Origin: Corynebacterium sp. MSK008 | GTDB taxonomy: Bacteria > Actinomycetota > Actinomycetes > Mycobacteriales > Mycobacteriaceae | Reading direction: 5' to 3' | Assembly: GCF_030232585.1 (NCBI RefSeq) | Contig: NZ_JASPJX010000009.1 | Location: 48,843 to 112,842, forward strand | DNA: 64,000 nt | In this document: piece after piece, positions 32,395 to 41,332 of the stretch | Layout of the letters: each line of letters opens with the position of its first letter | How positions within the stretch are numbered: position 1 is the stretch's first letter | Notes under the pieces: model-generated | The model's database searches: none | Seen by the model: only the letters and a program-made list of their open reading frames with translations | Told to the model about the DNA's origin: nothing | Position numbers and translations under genes: made by a program

Positions 32395-33602
32395 ATGCTC
32401 CCCTGCGCCGCACTCGCGGCGACCTGATCGCTACCGGAGTGATCGCGGGTGTCTCAGCGCTGCTGCTGGGCACCGCCTTTTTCACCGCCCCCGCGCGCGA
32501 CGCGAACCTCGTTGCCGCGGAAGAAGAACACCAGGACTACGGCCAGCTCGCCGTAGTGCCGAAGTCGTTCAGCGAGGGGTTTTCCCTGCCTGACACGTCC
32601 GGGCGCGACCAACCGCTGGTGGCCAGCGGCATGGTGATCACCTACAACGACAACACGCTCACCGCCACTACCCCGGAGGGTGAGACGGCGTGGACGTACG
32701 AGCGCCCCAACGAGCTGTGCCTGGTGGACCAGGCCTGGGGCAAGGTTGTGGCCACGTACCGCGACAACGCGGGCTGCGGCGACGTAGTGGCAATCGACGC
32801 GAAGACCGGGAAGTACGCCGGCACGCGCTCCGCTATCGCACCTGAGGAAGTGGTGCGTTTGGCTTCGAATGACCGTGTGGGCTACGCCAGCTCCCAGCGC
32901 GCTGAGGTGTGGCGCTCAGATCTGGTGCGCACCGTGGAGTACGGCCGTGTGGAGGCGAAGCAGGAGCCGGACATGCAGCCCAACGAGTGCACCATCACCT
33001 CTGCGTTGACGCGCACCGAGCTTGTGGCCGTGACCGAAATCTGCGATGACGGCGCGTTTTTACGCCTGCAGGAGGCGACGCCAGAGGATTCCCGCAAGCC
33101 TGAGGTATTAGCCGACGTCGAGATCAGCCCCGACGCGTACCTGGTGTCCGTGTCCCAGGATGCGGCTGCGGTCTACGATCCGACCACTTCCGAGGTCCGT
33201 GGCTACAACACCGAGGGCACCAACATCAGCTCCTCGTCGGTGCCGCAGATGGACAGCCCCGAGCTCGGCCCCGACGGCATTGTGAAGAACCTGCCTGTGG
33301 CTGACCTGCCACACCATATGACGTACTGGGAGAACAACTCTTTGCTGCTGATGGAGCCCGCAGCACTCGCCGTCACCGGCGTGTTCCAGGGCGCGTTGGG
33401 CACCGGCTTTTCGGCTGGAGAGAAGCTGCTTTACGCCTCCGATAGCGGCATCGCGGTGGTTGATTGGGACAAAAACGCCGTGGATAAGATCATCCCGGTT
33501 GACCGCGGGGGCTATTCCGGCCCGGTGCACATTTCCTCTGCCGGTGCCACGGTTGTGGAAAAGCGCGGCGACGAAGTTGTTGTGATGAAGGCCAACACCT
33601 AA
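32391..33602 (+). CDS. Membrane-anchored PQQ-like beta-propeller protein (Rv3212 type)
   Basis: A 403-residue exported protein. One N-terminal membrane helix (ATGVIAGVSALLLGTAFFTA) precedes a beta-rich domain with repeated blades (TYNDNTLTATTPEGETAWTY, VVAIDAKTGKYAGTRS, AAAVYDPTTSEVRGYN). Corresponds by order to Rv3212, which is co-transcribed with the helicase gene. Three to four Cys (NELCLVDQ, NAGCGDV, NECTI, EICDDG) are probably paired. Start overlaps the helicase stop, with AAGGAA in front. Confidence 0.8.
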   Translation: MNAPLRRTRGDLIATGVIAGVSALLLGTAFFTAPARDANLVAAEEEHQDYGQLAVVPKSFSEGFSLPDTSGRDQPLVASGMVITYNDNTLTATTPEGETAWTYERPNELCLVDQAWGKVVATYRDNAGCGDVVAIDAKTGKYAGTRSAIAPEEVVRLASNDRVGYASSQRAEVWRSDLVRTVEYGRVEAKQEPDMQPNECTITSALTRTELVAVTEICDDGAFLRLQEATPEDSRKPEVLADVEISPDAYLVSVSQDAAAVYDPTTSEVRGYNTEGTNISSSSVPQMDSPELGPDGIVKNLPVADLPHHMTYWENNSLLLMEPAALAVTGVFQGALGTGFSAGEKLLYASDSGIAVVDWDKNAVDKIIPVDRGGYSGPVHISSAGATVVEKRGDEVVVMKANT

Positions 33603-33632
33603 AACACGAGCCTGCCCCCCTAGCGCGGCGCT

Positions 33633-34109
33633 TTACTGTGAGCGCCGCGCTTTGCGTTGCTCGTAGCGCGCTTCGTTGTACTCGCGTGTTGCCGGGTGGA
33701 AGATGCCGATGAGCGCGAGCACAGCAGAGGCGAGCGTCGCCGCTCCAAGAAGCGGCACGCCGCCGCGGAACATGTACACCGCCACGCCGGCCAAGATCGC
33801 CTCAACGAGCACGATCGCGCCGGTGGCGCGCGGGTTGCCTTTCAGTGTGCTCACCGCGGCGTACGCGATGTAGCCGAAAATGATCACAAGGAACGTCGCG
33901 GTGCCGATGTTGATGTAGTTCGCGGCCGGGGACTCCGATTCCAGCGTCGAGGTGTGCTCCGTGAACTGGGAGACGATCAGGGAGGCCGCATAGATGAACA
34001 TCGCGGCGCACTGCAGAAGCACCACCACTGCGCTGAACCGCATCACTGGGGGCACGGTTCCAAGCGCAACGTCGGAGGTCGTTTGGGCGGGTTTGTTGTT
34101 GGTTTCCAC
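33633..34109 (-). CDS. Four-helix membrane protein of unknown function
   Basis: A 158-residue protein with four membrane helices (about residues 23-42, 59-77, 88-106, 113-130) and a basic C-terminus NEARYEQRKARRSQ. The GTG at 34109 is preferred because TAGACT lies 8 bp upstream (34123-34118), giving a leaderless start; a GTG 36 bp further up would extend it. No family recognised. Confidence 0.65.
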   Translation of the reverse strand: METNNKPAQTTSDVALGTVPPVMRFSAVVVLLQCAAMFIYAASLIVSQFTEHTSTLESESPAANYINIGTATFLVIIFGYIAYAAVSTLKGNPRATGAIVLVEAILAGVAVYMFRGGVPLLGAATLASAVLALIGIFHPATREYNEARYEQRKARRSQ

Positions 34110-34552
34110 ACCGAAGCAGTCTAGGCCCCGCCGCCCCACGCTCACAGTTGCGTTTCGCGATTTGACGGTGACCTATCTCGGACAGTGTTGGTCTTTTCGC
34201 AGGTCGCTTTGCTTATCGACGTCCTCCGGACGCGCCCCACATCCAGCCCCGGCCAACGAAAGCAGCCTTAGAATCTATGATTCCCATCACAATTTGGCGC
34301 ACACCCCTAGCGCGGTGTAAGTGAACATGCCATTATTTTCGGGTAGCAAAAACAACGGGCTGGTTAAACAGCCCTTAACCCTAAGCCACCACAGGGTTAA
34401 CGCCCGGTAAACCGGAAGACGGGTCCCGCCTCCAACGGGAAGCTCCGCCCGGTGCCAGGAATCAAACTTCGTTTGCAACGCATCCGCCACAATGCGGGTG
34501 TTTGTGGTGCGCACGTAATTTGCACATGGATTAAAGAAGGAGAGTCATCATC
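34110..34552. other. Intergenic region upstream of whiB1
   Basis: A 443-bp gap with no supported gene. Its last part must hold the whiB1 promoter; AAGAAGGAGAG (34537-34547) is the ribosome site. The pair GGGCTGGTTAAACAGCCC near 34358-34375 forms a short hairpin. A CRP-like half site TGTGG-TGCG-CACGT lies near 34508-34520; whiB1 is CRP/GlxR-controlled in mycobacteria, but this match is poor. Confidence 0.4.
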
Positions 34553-34816
34553 ATGGATTGGCGCCACGAAGCAATTTGCCGCGACGAGGACCCGGAACTG
34601 TTCTTCCCCGTCGGTAACTCCGGCCCGGCCCTGAGCCAGATTGCCCAGGCCAAGCTGGTTTGCCACCGTTGCCCCGTCACCTCCCAGTGCCTGAAGTGGG
34701 CCCTGGAGACCGGCCAGGATGCCGGCGTCTGGGGCGGCCTGTCCGAGGAGGAGCGTCGCGCGCTCAAGCGCCGCAACAAGGCCCGCGCCCGTAACCGCGC
34801 TCGCCTTTCGGCATAA
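34553..34816 (+). CDS. whiB1: WhiB1 iron-sulfur regulator
   Basis: An 87-residue WhiB protein. Four cysteines coordinate a [4Fe-4S] cluster: EAICRDED at residue 9, then CHRCPVTSQC at about 37-46. The turn GVWGGL near 61-66 and the basic tail ALKRRNKARARNRARLSA (DNA binding) complete the family plan. WhiB1 is a nitric-oxide-sensitive essential regulator that binds the sigma factor in mycobacteria. Strong ribosome site AAGGAGAG. Confidence 0.95.
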   Translation: MDWRHEAICRDEDPELFFPVGNSGPALSQIAQAKLVCHRCPVTSQCLKWALETGQDAGVWGGLSEEERRALKRRNKARARNRARLSA

Positions 34817-34908
34817 AACCTTAAAACTCCGCCGGATTACCTTGCCAGCAGTGCAGGGCGATACAGTGGAACATCTGTAACCGGTACCCATATTCAAAGG
34901 AGGCCCCC

Positions 34909-34983
34909 ATGAGCAAGCGTGGTCGCAAGCGCAAGGACCGTCGCAAGAAGAGCGCTAACCGCGGTAAGCGCCCTAACTCTTAA
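34909..34983 (+). CDS. Large-subunit ribosomal protein bL37
   Basis: A 24-residue very basic peptide (MSKRGRKRKDRRKKSANRGK plus RPNS). Length, charge and the KRGRK...NxGKRPN pattern match bL37, the actinobacterial 24-residue ribosomal protein first seen in the Mycobacterium smegmatis 70S structure. The ribosome site AAAGGAGG is 7 bp before the ATG. It lies behind whiB1 and before a strong terminator. It is too short for most gene finders. Confidence 0.85.
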   Translation: MSKRGRKRKDRRKKSANRGKRPNS

Positions 34984-35002
34984 AGCGCGGTAAACGAAGT
35001 AA

Positions 35003-35039
35003 CAAGCGGGCCCTTCCCATTTCGGGAAGGGCCCGCTTG
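35003..35039. terminator. Strong bidirectional terminator
   Basis: Arms CAAGCGGGCCCTTCCC and GGGAAGGGCCCGCTTG are perfect complements over 16 bp with a 5-nt loop, and the plus-strand continues TTGGTTT. It ends the whiB1-bL37 side and probably also the minus-strand metalloprotease transcript. Confidence 0.85.
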
Positions 35040-35073
35040 TTGGTTTCTACCGGCCGGCCTGAGACTTCAAGCC

Positions 35074-36372
35074 TTAGCGCATTGCGAGGAATGCTGCGCC
35101 GATGCCGAGGGCTGCCAGTGCTGCGATGACGCCGCCGATGATGGCTGCGATGTTGATGTTGTTGTCGGCCTGGTTGGGGGTGTCGGCCTTGGCTTCGTTG
35201 ACCTGCTTGACCTGGGCTTCCTGGGCCTTGGCTTCGTCCTTGTCCTGAGCCGGCTGGGTGGGGATTTCACCTGGCTGGGCTTCGATTTCCTCGGCCGGGG
35301 TCAGTGCGGCCATGGGGTGCTCGTCGGCAACTGCGACAGCTTCGGGCTGTTCGACCTCGATGATCTCTTCGGGCTGCTCAACTTCTTCAACCTCAACCTC
35401 TGCGATCTCAGCGCGGGCACCGATGGATTCGGCGTAGGCACCGATACGCGGGCTGGCAAGCTCGAGGGAGTCCCAGTCGGCGGGGATGAACACCTTGCCT
35501 TGCGGGGTGTCGGCGAAGTAGGGCTGTTCGGAGTAGTTGAAGTAGTTGAACTGGTGGTTGTAGTTCATCACCGAGTGGTAGCCGTCCTGCATGGGCGAGC
35601 CTTCGACGATGTCGTTGACGTATTTGGCGGCACCCCAGTGGCGCAGCCCCAGGGTGTGGCCGAACTCGTGGAGGATGGTGTTGCGTACCTGCTCGTCGGT
35701 GGCGCGCCCGCCGGGGTTGGCGACGTAGAAGGAGTTATCTCCTACCAGCGACAGGCCGGTGGCGTTGGAGCCGGCACGCATCCGGTCGCCGAGCACGCCG
35801 GGGCGGAAGATGTTGGCGCGCTCGCCGAGCTGGTTGATGGTGTCGATGAGCTGGAAACCCTCGTGCCGGTTCGGGGAGAAGTAGACGTCGCGGTATTCGA
35901 TGGTCTCGCCGCCGAAGTAGGTGGTGTAGTTGGGAATGTTGGTGTAGTGCTCGCCGGCGTCGATGTGCAGGTTAATGCCGTGGTCGGCGAACAGGTCCAC
36001 CAGATCATCTAGGCCTTGGGTGGAGGGGGCGTAGGTGGTGCGGTTGGCGTTTGCGCACTCGCGTGCGGCGCGGGTGTCGCAGCCGAGGGTGTCGTATTCG
36101 GAGGCCATCCAGTTCAGCTGCATAAACACATCTGGGCGGTTGGGGTCCGCTCCCCAGTCCGGCAGGGGGATTTCGGTGCCGTCTGCGAGGACGACGCCTT
36201 CTTCTTCCCAGATGTCGGGCAGGCCGTCGCCGTCGGAGTCAACGAGGGTTGCGGTGTTGGTCACAACTGGTGCCAGCTCGATGTCGTCGGCGGCGTGTGC
36301 GACGGTCGTGCCGGACACCGCGATGGTGGCGGCAACTGCTGCGGCGATGGTGTTTCGGAATGCTGCTCGCAT
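35074..36372 (-). CDS. Secreted, membrane-anchored zinc metalloprotease
   Basis: A 432-residue exported protein. Signal peptide to about residue 28 (AHA-A), then an EF-hand-like DSDGDGLPD (46-54), a metzincin active site HEFGHTLGLRH (235-245, three His ligands) and Met-turn SVMNYNH near 267. After residue 315 comes a Glu/Pro/Gln-rich stalk, and a C-terminal membrane helix (about 409-430) anchors it. No LPxTG. It resembles extracellular metalloproteases of corynebacteria but I do not know its substrate. Upstream region (36,373-36,890) is repeat-rich and has no gene. Confidence 0.85.
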   Translation of the reverse strand: MRAAFRNTIAAAVAATIAVSGTTVAHAADDIELAPVVTNTATLVDSDGDGLPDIWEEEGVVLADGTEIPLPDWGADPNRPDVFMQLNWMASEYDTLGCDTRAARECANANRTTYAPSTQGLDDLVDLFADHGINLHIDAGEHYTNIPNYTTYFGGETIEYRDVYFSPNRHEGFQLIDTINQLGERANIFRPGVLGDRMRAGSNATGLSLVGDNSFYVANPGGRATDEQVRNTILHEFGHTLGLRHWGAAKYVNDIVEGSPMQDGYHSVMNYNHQFNYFNYSEQPYFADTPQGKVFIPADWDSLELASPRIGAYAESIGARAEIAEVEVEEVEQPEEIIEVEQPEAVAVADEHPMAALTPAEEIEAQPGEIPTQPAQDKDEAKAQEAQVKQVNEAKADTPNQADNNINIAAIIGGVIAALAALGIGAAFLAMR

Positions 36373-36480
36373 CTCGGTGACTCCTTGGTGTGTGTTTTGT
36401 TCTTTGTTACATCCCTGAGTTTATGCACCGAATATGCGCAGGTAAAACGCTTCCGCCCAGGCTGAAGAAACGGTGAAATC

Positions 36481-36803
36481 GTTGAACATTTCCTCCGGAT
36501 TGTTCAACGTTTCCACCCATTCCTAGCTGCGGATTGTTCATCAATCCGCGTGGGCGTTTCGCAGTTTCGTCAGCATTGTTCAACGATCAATCTGGCATTG
36601 CGCGCGGATGGTTGAACAATCCATCATCACTGCATTTTATGCGTCTTAAGGTGTTTTCCTGCATGAAACAGCCAGATTGCGCCCCTACCTGCACATTCCG
36701 GTTGACCATACATTTGATGCGTTCTTAGTTTTGCCGCGTTTTCTCTCACACGCGCAGGAAAGACGCTGGATTGTTCAAAGATCCGCGGATTGTTCAGCAA
36801 TCC
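36481..36803. repeat. Cluster of GGATTGTTCA repeats upstream of the metalloprotease gene
   Basis: At least seven copies of one element in about 320 bp: AATGTTCAAC-like reversed at 36481-36490, GGATTGTTCAAC at 36497, CGGATTG-TTCAT-CAATCCG at 36530-36548, ATTGTTCAAC at 36575, the exact reverse complement GTTGAACAATCC at 36611, GGATTGTTCAAAGATCC at 36768 and CGGATTG-TTCAG-CAATCCG at 36786-36804. Two copies are perfect 7-bp inverted repeats around TTCA. Both orientations occur. Looks like a multi-copy operator or an intergenic repeat family; no known name. Confidence 0.75.
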
Positions 36804-36885
36804 GGAATCCCCCACTACCCCCGTTTTTTACCCCCGCTGCGGCGGCAAGGGGCCGTCGCAAAGCAAAACGCCCCCTCACACAACG

Positions 36886-36914
36886 AAAAAGCCCGCAACC
36901 TACGGGCTGCGGGC
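36886..36914 (-). terminator. Rho-independent terminator of sigH-rshA
   Basis: On the minus strand GCCCGCA (36914-36908) pairs with TGCGGGC (36897-36891), followed by TTTTT. It lies 15 bp beyond the rshA stop. Confidence 0.8.
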
Positions 36915-36928
36915 GAGACATAAGGGCC

Positions 36929-37207
36929 TTATCTATAACGAACTTCGGTGTAGCTCACCGTCGTGATGGAAGCGATGATGCGCTGACGCAACGGCTCCGG
37001 GGCCTTCGCGGGTCCGCAACACTCGCGCACCATGGCGCGAACGTCGCGCTCGGACCGCGCGACGGCCAGGCACTCGGGGCAAGCCGCAAGGTCATTCTTA
37101 ATCTCTTCGCGGCGCTGAGGCGCAGTGTCTGCGTCGAACAGCTCGCACAGCAAGCGGTGAGTGGCCTCGCAGCCGTGAGCGTCGGTGTGGGTGTGTCCAG
37201 TGGACAT
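36929..37207 (-). CDS. rshA: Anti-sigma factor RshA (mycothiol-system type)
   Basis: A 92-residue zinc-associated anti-sigma factor for SigH. The N-terminal His/Cys cluster is HTHTDAHGCEATHRLLC, the core has LAACPECLAVARSERD and the end GPAKAPEPLRQRIIASI is the usual amphipathic part. In the family the zinc/redox motif is HxxxCxxC; here the His position holds Asp (NDLAACPEC near residue 40). The start overlaps the sigH stop (TAATG), giving translational coupling for stoichiometric control. Confidence 0.85.
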   Translation of the reverse strand: MSTGHTHTDAHGCEATHRLLCELFDADTAPQRREEIKNDLAACPECLAVARSERDVRAMVRECCGPAKAPEPLRQRIIASITTVSYTEVRYR

Positions 37208-37854
37208 TACTTCTCCTTCGCGTCCTGCTTACCGGCGGCATCTGCCATGTCAGCATGGTCGAGGCCGATACCGCGTTCCTTCGCCACGTCCTTCAACATC
37301 CCGCGAAGCTGTTTTCTTCCCCGGTGCAGCCGGCTCATCACGGTACCGATGGGAATTTCCATCACTTCCGCGATCTCCTTGTAGGCCATTCCCTCCACAT
37401 CGGCGTAGTAGACCACCATGCGGTAGTCCTCGTTCAACGCGTTGAGCGCCTCAGAGATCCGGGAATTCGGCATGGCTTTCAGCGCCTCTACCTCCGCGGA
37501 CTCCAGGCCTGTGGAGTCGTGCGAGCTGGAGGTGTAGAGCTGGTTGTCCGTCACCTCGTCCGCGGAAGTTTCCAGCGGGCGGCGCTGCTTCTTGCGGTAG
37601 GAGTTGATGTACGTGTTCGTCATAATCCGGTACAGCCACGCCTTGAGGTTGGTGCCGGGTGTGAAACTGCCGAAGTTCTTGTAGGCCTTTAAATAGGTCT
37701 CCTGCACCAGGTCCTCGGCGTCCTGCGGGTTGCGCGTCATGCGCAGCGCGCCGCCGTACAGCTGGTCTAAAAGCGGCATCGCTTCTTCGTTGAAGCGCGC
37801 CTTCAGGTCATCGCTTACGCCGTTAGCAGGCTCGGTTTCGGGCATGTGAGCCAT
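37207..37854 (-). CDS. sigH: ECF sigma factor SigH (SigR-type)
   Basis: A 215-residue ECF sigma factor. Region 2 is [17 protein letters not shown] and [24 protein letters not shown]; region 4 is [22 protein letters not shown] then [18 protein letters not shown]. These match SigH/SigR, the disulfide- and heat-stress sigma of Actinobacteria. Followed by its anti-sigma gene. Two starts are possible (37854 or 37845); no clear ribosome site precedes either. Confidence 0.92.
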   Translation of the reverse strand: MAHMPETEPANGVSDDLKARFNEEAMPLLDQLYGGALRMTRNPQDAEDLVQETYLKAYKNFGSFTPGTNLKAWLYRIMTNTYINSYRKKQRRPLETSADEVTDNQLYTSSSHDSTGLESAEVEALKAMPNSRISEALNALNEDYRMVVYYADVEGMAYKEIAEVMEIPIGTVMSRLHRGRKQLRGMLKDVAKERGIGLDHADMADAAGKQDAKEK

Positions 37855-37890
37855 TGTAGGGCCACTGTTCACTCTGGCTACCCTGTGGCC

Positions 37891-38355
37891 ATGGCCGAGA
37901 AGACGCACGCACTGACCGCACTGCAAGGCACCGAGCACAAGGTGTTGACCTACTCCCCCAGCCAGGACCACTTCGGCACCCACGCGGCCGAGGAGCTGCA
38001 GCTGGATCCGGCGTCGGTGCTGAAAACGCTGGTGATCACCCACGAGCGGGAACTCGCCATCTGCTGTGTTCCCGTGGACGGGCACCTTTCCTTAAAAGCT
38101 GCGGCGAAGGCGCTCGGCTGGAAGCGCGCGGAGATGGCGGAGCCTGCCAAGGCGCAGCGCGCCACCGGGTACGTCGTCGGCGGCATCTCGCCTCTCGGCA
38201 CGAAGCAAAAGCTGAAAACGCTTATCGACGCCTCCGTGGCCGACCTCCCCGCCGTCAGCGTCTCCGCCGGCCAGCGCGGCCTGTCCGCGCAACTGCACCC
38301 CCACGACCTGGCGGCGCTGACCGGGGCGGAGTTCGCGCCGATCAGCGCGCCGTAG
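37891..38355 (+). CDS. ybaK: Cys-tRNA(Pro)/Cys-tRNA(Cys) deacylase YbaK
   Basis: A 154-residue YbaK/EbsC-type trans-editing enzyme. [43 protein letters not shown], then [17 protein letters not shown] and [16 protein letters not shown] give the fold and the substrate pocket. It removes Cys from misacylated tRNA-Pro. The ends of this gene and the SRAP gene overlap by 14 bp (convergent). The start at 37891 is ATG preceded by ACCCTGTGGCC. Confidence 0.88.
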   Translation: MAEKTHALTALQGTEHKVLTYSPSQDHFGTHAAEELQLDPASVLKTLVITHERELAICCVPVDGHLSLKAAAKALGWKRAEMAEPAKAQRATGYVVGGISPLGTKQKLKTLIDASVADLPAVSVSAGQRGLSAQLHPHDLAALTGAEFAPISAP

Positions 38356-39013
38356 TGTTATCCCCCATCAGCTCTGCGTAGTCGTTTCTGGTGTTGCCCA
38401 CCTCCTGGGCCGCCTCGTTCCACACCAGGGTCTCCGCCACGCGCGAGGGGTGCACCAGCTCCAGGGCCTCCTCCGGGGTGCCGTCGACCCAGGTGCGGAT
38501 CTCGTCTGCACGCAGAAACAGCGGCAGGCGGTGGTGCAGCCACGCCATGTTCTCGGCTGCCTCGGTGGTGACCATGGTCGTAGACAGGCGGTCCAGCCCC
38601 GTCTCCCACAGCGCGGCGGCGTAGAGCATGCCGTCTTTCGGGCGCACGAAGTAGGGCTGCTTGCCGCTTTCCGTCGGCTTCCACTCGTAGTAGCCGTCTA
38701 GCACCATCAGCCCGCGGCGCGCCTTGAACGCGCTGCGGAAGGAAGGCTTCTCGGCCACGGTCTCGCCGCGGGCGTTGAACAGCGGCGGCCCGGTCTCGTC
38801 CTTCTTCCAGGTGGGCAACAGGCCCCACCGCGCGGCGTCGATACGCGCTGTGGCCTCCGCGACCCTGATCAACGGCACCTGCTGGGTGGGCGCGATGTTG
38901 TAGCGCGGCGGCGGGGTTCCGTCCGGGGCCTGAACTTCCGCGATGCCGGGAAGGCCCGCCACCTCTTGAACAAGGTCGTCGCCTGACGTGAAAAGAACGA
39001 ATCGTCCGCACAT
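38342..39013 (-). CDS. SRAP (HMCES/YedK) DNA-protein crosslinking peptidase
   Basis: A 223-residue SOS response-associated protein. It forms a thiazolidine crosslink to abasic sites through Cys2 (MCGRFVLF), which requires the start at 39013. Other conserved residues are seen: [15 protein letters not shown] near 35, [17 protein letters not shown] near 85 and YYEWK near 115, then [15 protein letters not shown] with the catalytic His near 165. Divergent from aroA by 13 bp. Confidence 0.92.
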   Translation of the reverse strand: MCGRFVLFTSGDDLVQEVAGLPGIAEVQAPDGTPPPRYNIAPTQQVPLIRVAEATARIDAARWGLLPTWKKDETGPPLFNARGETVAEKPSFRSAFKARRGLMVLDGYYEWKPTESGKQPYFVRPKDGMLYAAALWETGLDRLSTTMVTTEAAENMAWLHHRLPLFLRADEIRTWVDGTPEEALELVHPSRVAETLVWNEAAQEVGNTRNDYAELMGDNTTAR

Positions 39014-39026
39014 GCGCTCCATTATC

Positions 39027-40307
39027 ATGACTTCCATGACCGAGATGTGGCCTGCGCCGTTTCACCCCAGCCCGATCACCCACACGCAACAGGTGCCCGG
39101 GTCCAAATCCATGACCAACCGCGCCTATATTTTGTCGGCGCTCGCGTCCGGCCCGTCCACGATCGTTGGCGCACTGCGCTCGCGCGACACGGATCTGATG
39201 GAGGATGCTCTGCGTGCCTTGGGCACCGCCATCGAGCGCGACGGCGACACCATCCGCGTGTCCCCGGGCAAGCTGCGCTCCGCCGAAGTCGATTGCGGCC
39301 TGGCCGGCACGGTGATGCGGTTCGTGCCGCCCGTCGCGGCGTTTGCGGATGGGCCCGTGCTTTTCGACGGCGATGCCCACGCCCGCAAACGCCCCATGTC
39401 CACCATCTTGGATGCGCTGCGCACCCTGGGTGTCTCCGTGGCGGGCGATGCGCTGCCGTTTACCGTCCACGGCACCGGCCACGCCGAGGGCGGCCCGGTG
39501 GAAATCGACGCATCCGGTTCCTCCCAGTTCGTCTCCGGCCTGCTGCTTGCCGCGCCCCGGTTCGAGCGCGGTGTGCAGATCCGCCACACCGGCGGCACCC
39601 TGCCATCGATGCCGCACATTGAGATGACCGTGGCCATGTTGGAACACGCCGACGTTGAGGTGCAGGCCACCGCCAATTCCTGGTCCGTGGAGCCGCAGCC
39701 GATCCGCGGCGCGTACTGGGAGATCGAGCCGGACCTGTCCAACGCCGCGCCGTTTTTGGCTGCCGCGGCGGTCACGGGCGGCGAGGTGCGCATCCCGCAC
39801 TGGCCGGTGACCACCACCCAGCCGGGCGCAACCATGCAGTCCATCCTGGAGCGCATGGGCTGCAAGGTCGAGCTGGAGGCCGCCGGCACCGGCCACACCC
39901 TGCGCGTGCATGGCCCGGAGGCCGGCAACTTGCGCGGCATCCGCCTCGACATGAGCGACATCGGCGAGCTCGCCCCCACCGTCGCCGCCATCGCCGCCTG
40001 CGCCACCACGCCGAGCGAGCTGACCGGCATCGCCCACCTGCGCGGCCACGAAACCGACCGGCTGGCCGCGCTCTCGCGCGAAATCAACGGGCTCGGCGGC
40101 AATTGCGAGGAGCTCGGCGACGGCCTGCGCATCACCCCGGCCCGGATGCACGGCGGGGCCTGGCACACCTACGACGACCACCGCATGGCCACCGCAGGCG
40201 CCATCATCGGCCTGGTGGTGAGCGGTGTCGAGGTGGAAAACATCGGCACCACCTCCAAGACGCTGCCCGGGTTCGCCGACATGTGGGCGGAGGTGGTGGC
40301 GCAGTAA
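39027..40307 (+). CDS. aroA: 3-phosphoshikimate 1-carboxyvinyltransferase (EPSP synthase)
   Basis: A 426-residue enzyme transferring enolpyruvate from PEP to shikimate-3-phosphate. Signature regions: [20 protein letters not shown] near 20-40, [15 protein letters not shown] near 95, [18 protein letters not shown] near 170, and [17 protein letters not shown] near 345, [13 protein letters not shown] near 385. Divergent from SRAP. The start is ATG at 39027 or 39036. It overlaps rsgA by 1 bp (TAATG). Confidence 0.95.
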   Translation: MTSMTEMWPAPFHPSPITHTQQVPGSKSMTNRAYILSALASGPSTIVGALRSRDTDLMEDALRALGTAIERDGDTIRVSPGKLRSAEVDCGLAGTVMRFVPPVAAFADGPVLFDGDAHARKRPMSTILDALRTLGVSVAGDALPFTVHGTGHAEGGPVEIDASGSSQFVSGLLLAAPRFERGVQIRHTGGTLPSMPHIEMTVAMLEHADVEVQATANSWSVEPQPIRGAYWEIEPDLSNAAPFLAAAAVTGGEVRIPHWPVTTTQPGATMQSILERMGCKVELEAAGTGHTLRVHGPEAGNLRGIRLDMSDIGELAPTVAAIAACATTPSELTGIAHLRGHETDRLAALSREINGLGGNCEELGDGLRITPARMHGGAWHTYDDHRMATAGAIIGLVVSGVEVENIGTTSKTLPGFADMWAEVVAQ

Positions 40308-41332
40308 TGGGCCGCAGCTTCGCCGATTACGACGAGTCCGATGTGCGCGTGCGTCCCGGCAAAGGCTCGCGCCCGCGCTCGAAGAACCGCCCCACGCACG
40401 ACGACGCCGAGTTCGGCCTCGTGGTGGCCAAAGACCGGGGCCGCTGGGGCGTGGTGCTCGATACCAACGGCACCCGACTGCAGTGCACCCGCGCCCGCGA
40501 GCTGAAGCGCACCTCCATCGAGGTGGGCGACCGCGTCGGCGTGGTCGGCGACACCTCGGGCGCGAAGGACACGCTTGCGCGCATCGTCAAACGCGAAGAG
40601 CGCACCTCGGTGCTGCGCCGCACAGCGGACGACACGGACCCCTACGAGCGCATCATCGTCGCTAACGCGCAGCTGATGCTCATCGTGGTCGCGGCCGCCG
40701 ACCCGCCGCCGCGCACCGGCTTTGTCGAGCGCGCCCTGATCGCCGCCTTCGTCGGCGGCGTGACCCCGGTGGTGTGCGTGACCAAGACCGACCTCGCGGA
40801 CCCCTCAGACTTCGAGCGCGAGCTCGAGGCCATGGGGGTGGAGGTGCTGCGCACCGGCGTCGAGGACGGCGTGGAGCAGCTGCGTGAGCTTATCGACGGG
40901 CACGTCTCCGCCCTCATCGGCCACTCCGGTGTAGGCAAGTCCACCTTGGTCAACCGCATCGTGCCGGACGCGGACCGCGAGACCGGCGAGGTCTCCGGCG
41001 TGGGCAAGGGCCGGCACACCTCCACCCAGTCCGTGGCACTGGAGGTGCCGGGCGGCGGGTGGATCATCGACACTCCCGGCATCCGCTCCTTCGGCCTGGC
41101 GCACGTTTCCCCCGAAGAAATCGTGGACGTGTTCCCGGACCTGGAAGAGGCGGCGCAGCGCTGCCCCCGCGGCTGCACGCACTTGGGTCCCCCGGCGGAC
41201 CCGGAGTGCTCCTGGGACGAGCTGGACCCGGACTCCCCCGTCGGGCGCCGGGCCGCGGCGGTGCGGGGCCTTTTGGCGGCCCTGCGCTCCAACAACGACT
41301 GGGAGCTAAAGCAGCTCGACGAGGACCGGTAG
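40307..41332 (+). CDS. rsgA: Ribosome small-subunit GTPase RsgA
   Basis: A 341-residue circularly permuted GTPase. G4 TKTDLADPSD, then G1 GHSGVGKSTLVNRIV, then G3 WIIDTPGIRSF occur in the permuted order, after an N-terminal OB-fold (DRGRWGVVLDTNGTRLQC). A zinc knuckle CPRGCTHLGPPADPECSW ends the protein. It assists 30S maturation. Its 3' end overlaps the DUF6912 gene on the other strand by 27 bp. Confidence 0.94.
   Translation: MGRSFADYDESDVRVRPGKGSRPRSKNRPTHDDAEFGLVVAKDRGRWGVVLDTNGTRLQCTRARELKRTSIEVGDRVGVVGDTSGAKDTLARIVKREERTSVLRRTADDTDPYERIIVANAQLMLIVVAAADPPPRTGFVERALIAAFVGGVTPVVCVTKTDLADPSDFERELEAMGVEVLRTGVEDGVEQLRELIDGHVSALIGHSGVGKSTLVNRIVPDADRETGEVSGVGKGRHTSTQSVALEVPGGGWIIDTPGIRSFGLAHVSPEEIVDVFPDLEEAAQRCPRGCTHLGPPADPECSWDELDPDSPVGRRAAAVRGLLAALRSNNDWELKQLDEDR

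Noticed and set aside
34320..34550. A structured RNA or riboswitch before whiB1
   Set aside because: Only one short hairpin (34358-34375) is apparent and no known riboswitch core was found.
36481..36803. CRISPR array
   Set aside because: Repeats are short, in both orientations, irregularly spaced, with no uniform spacers and no cas genes.
38358..40181. A 607-codon minus-strand open frame
   Set aside because: It is antisense to aroA and spans the SRAP gene in another frame; no domain.
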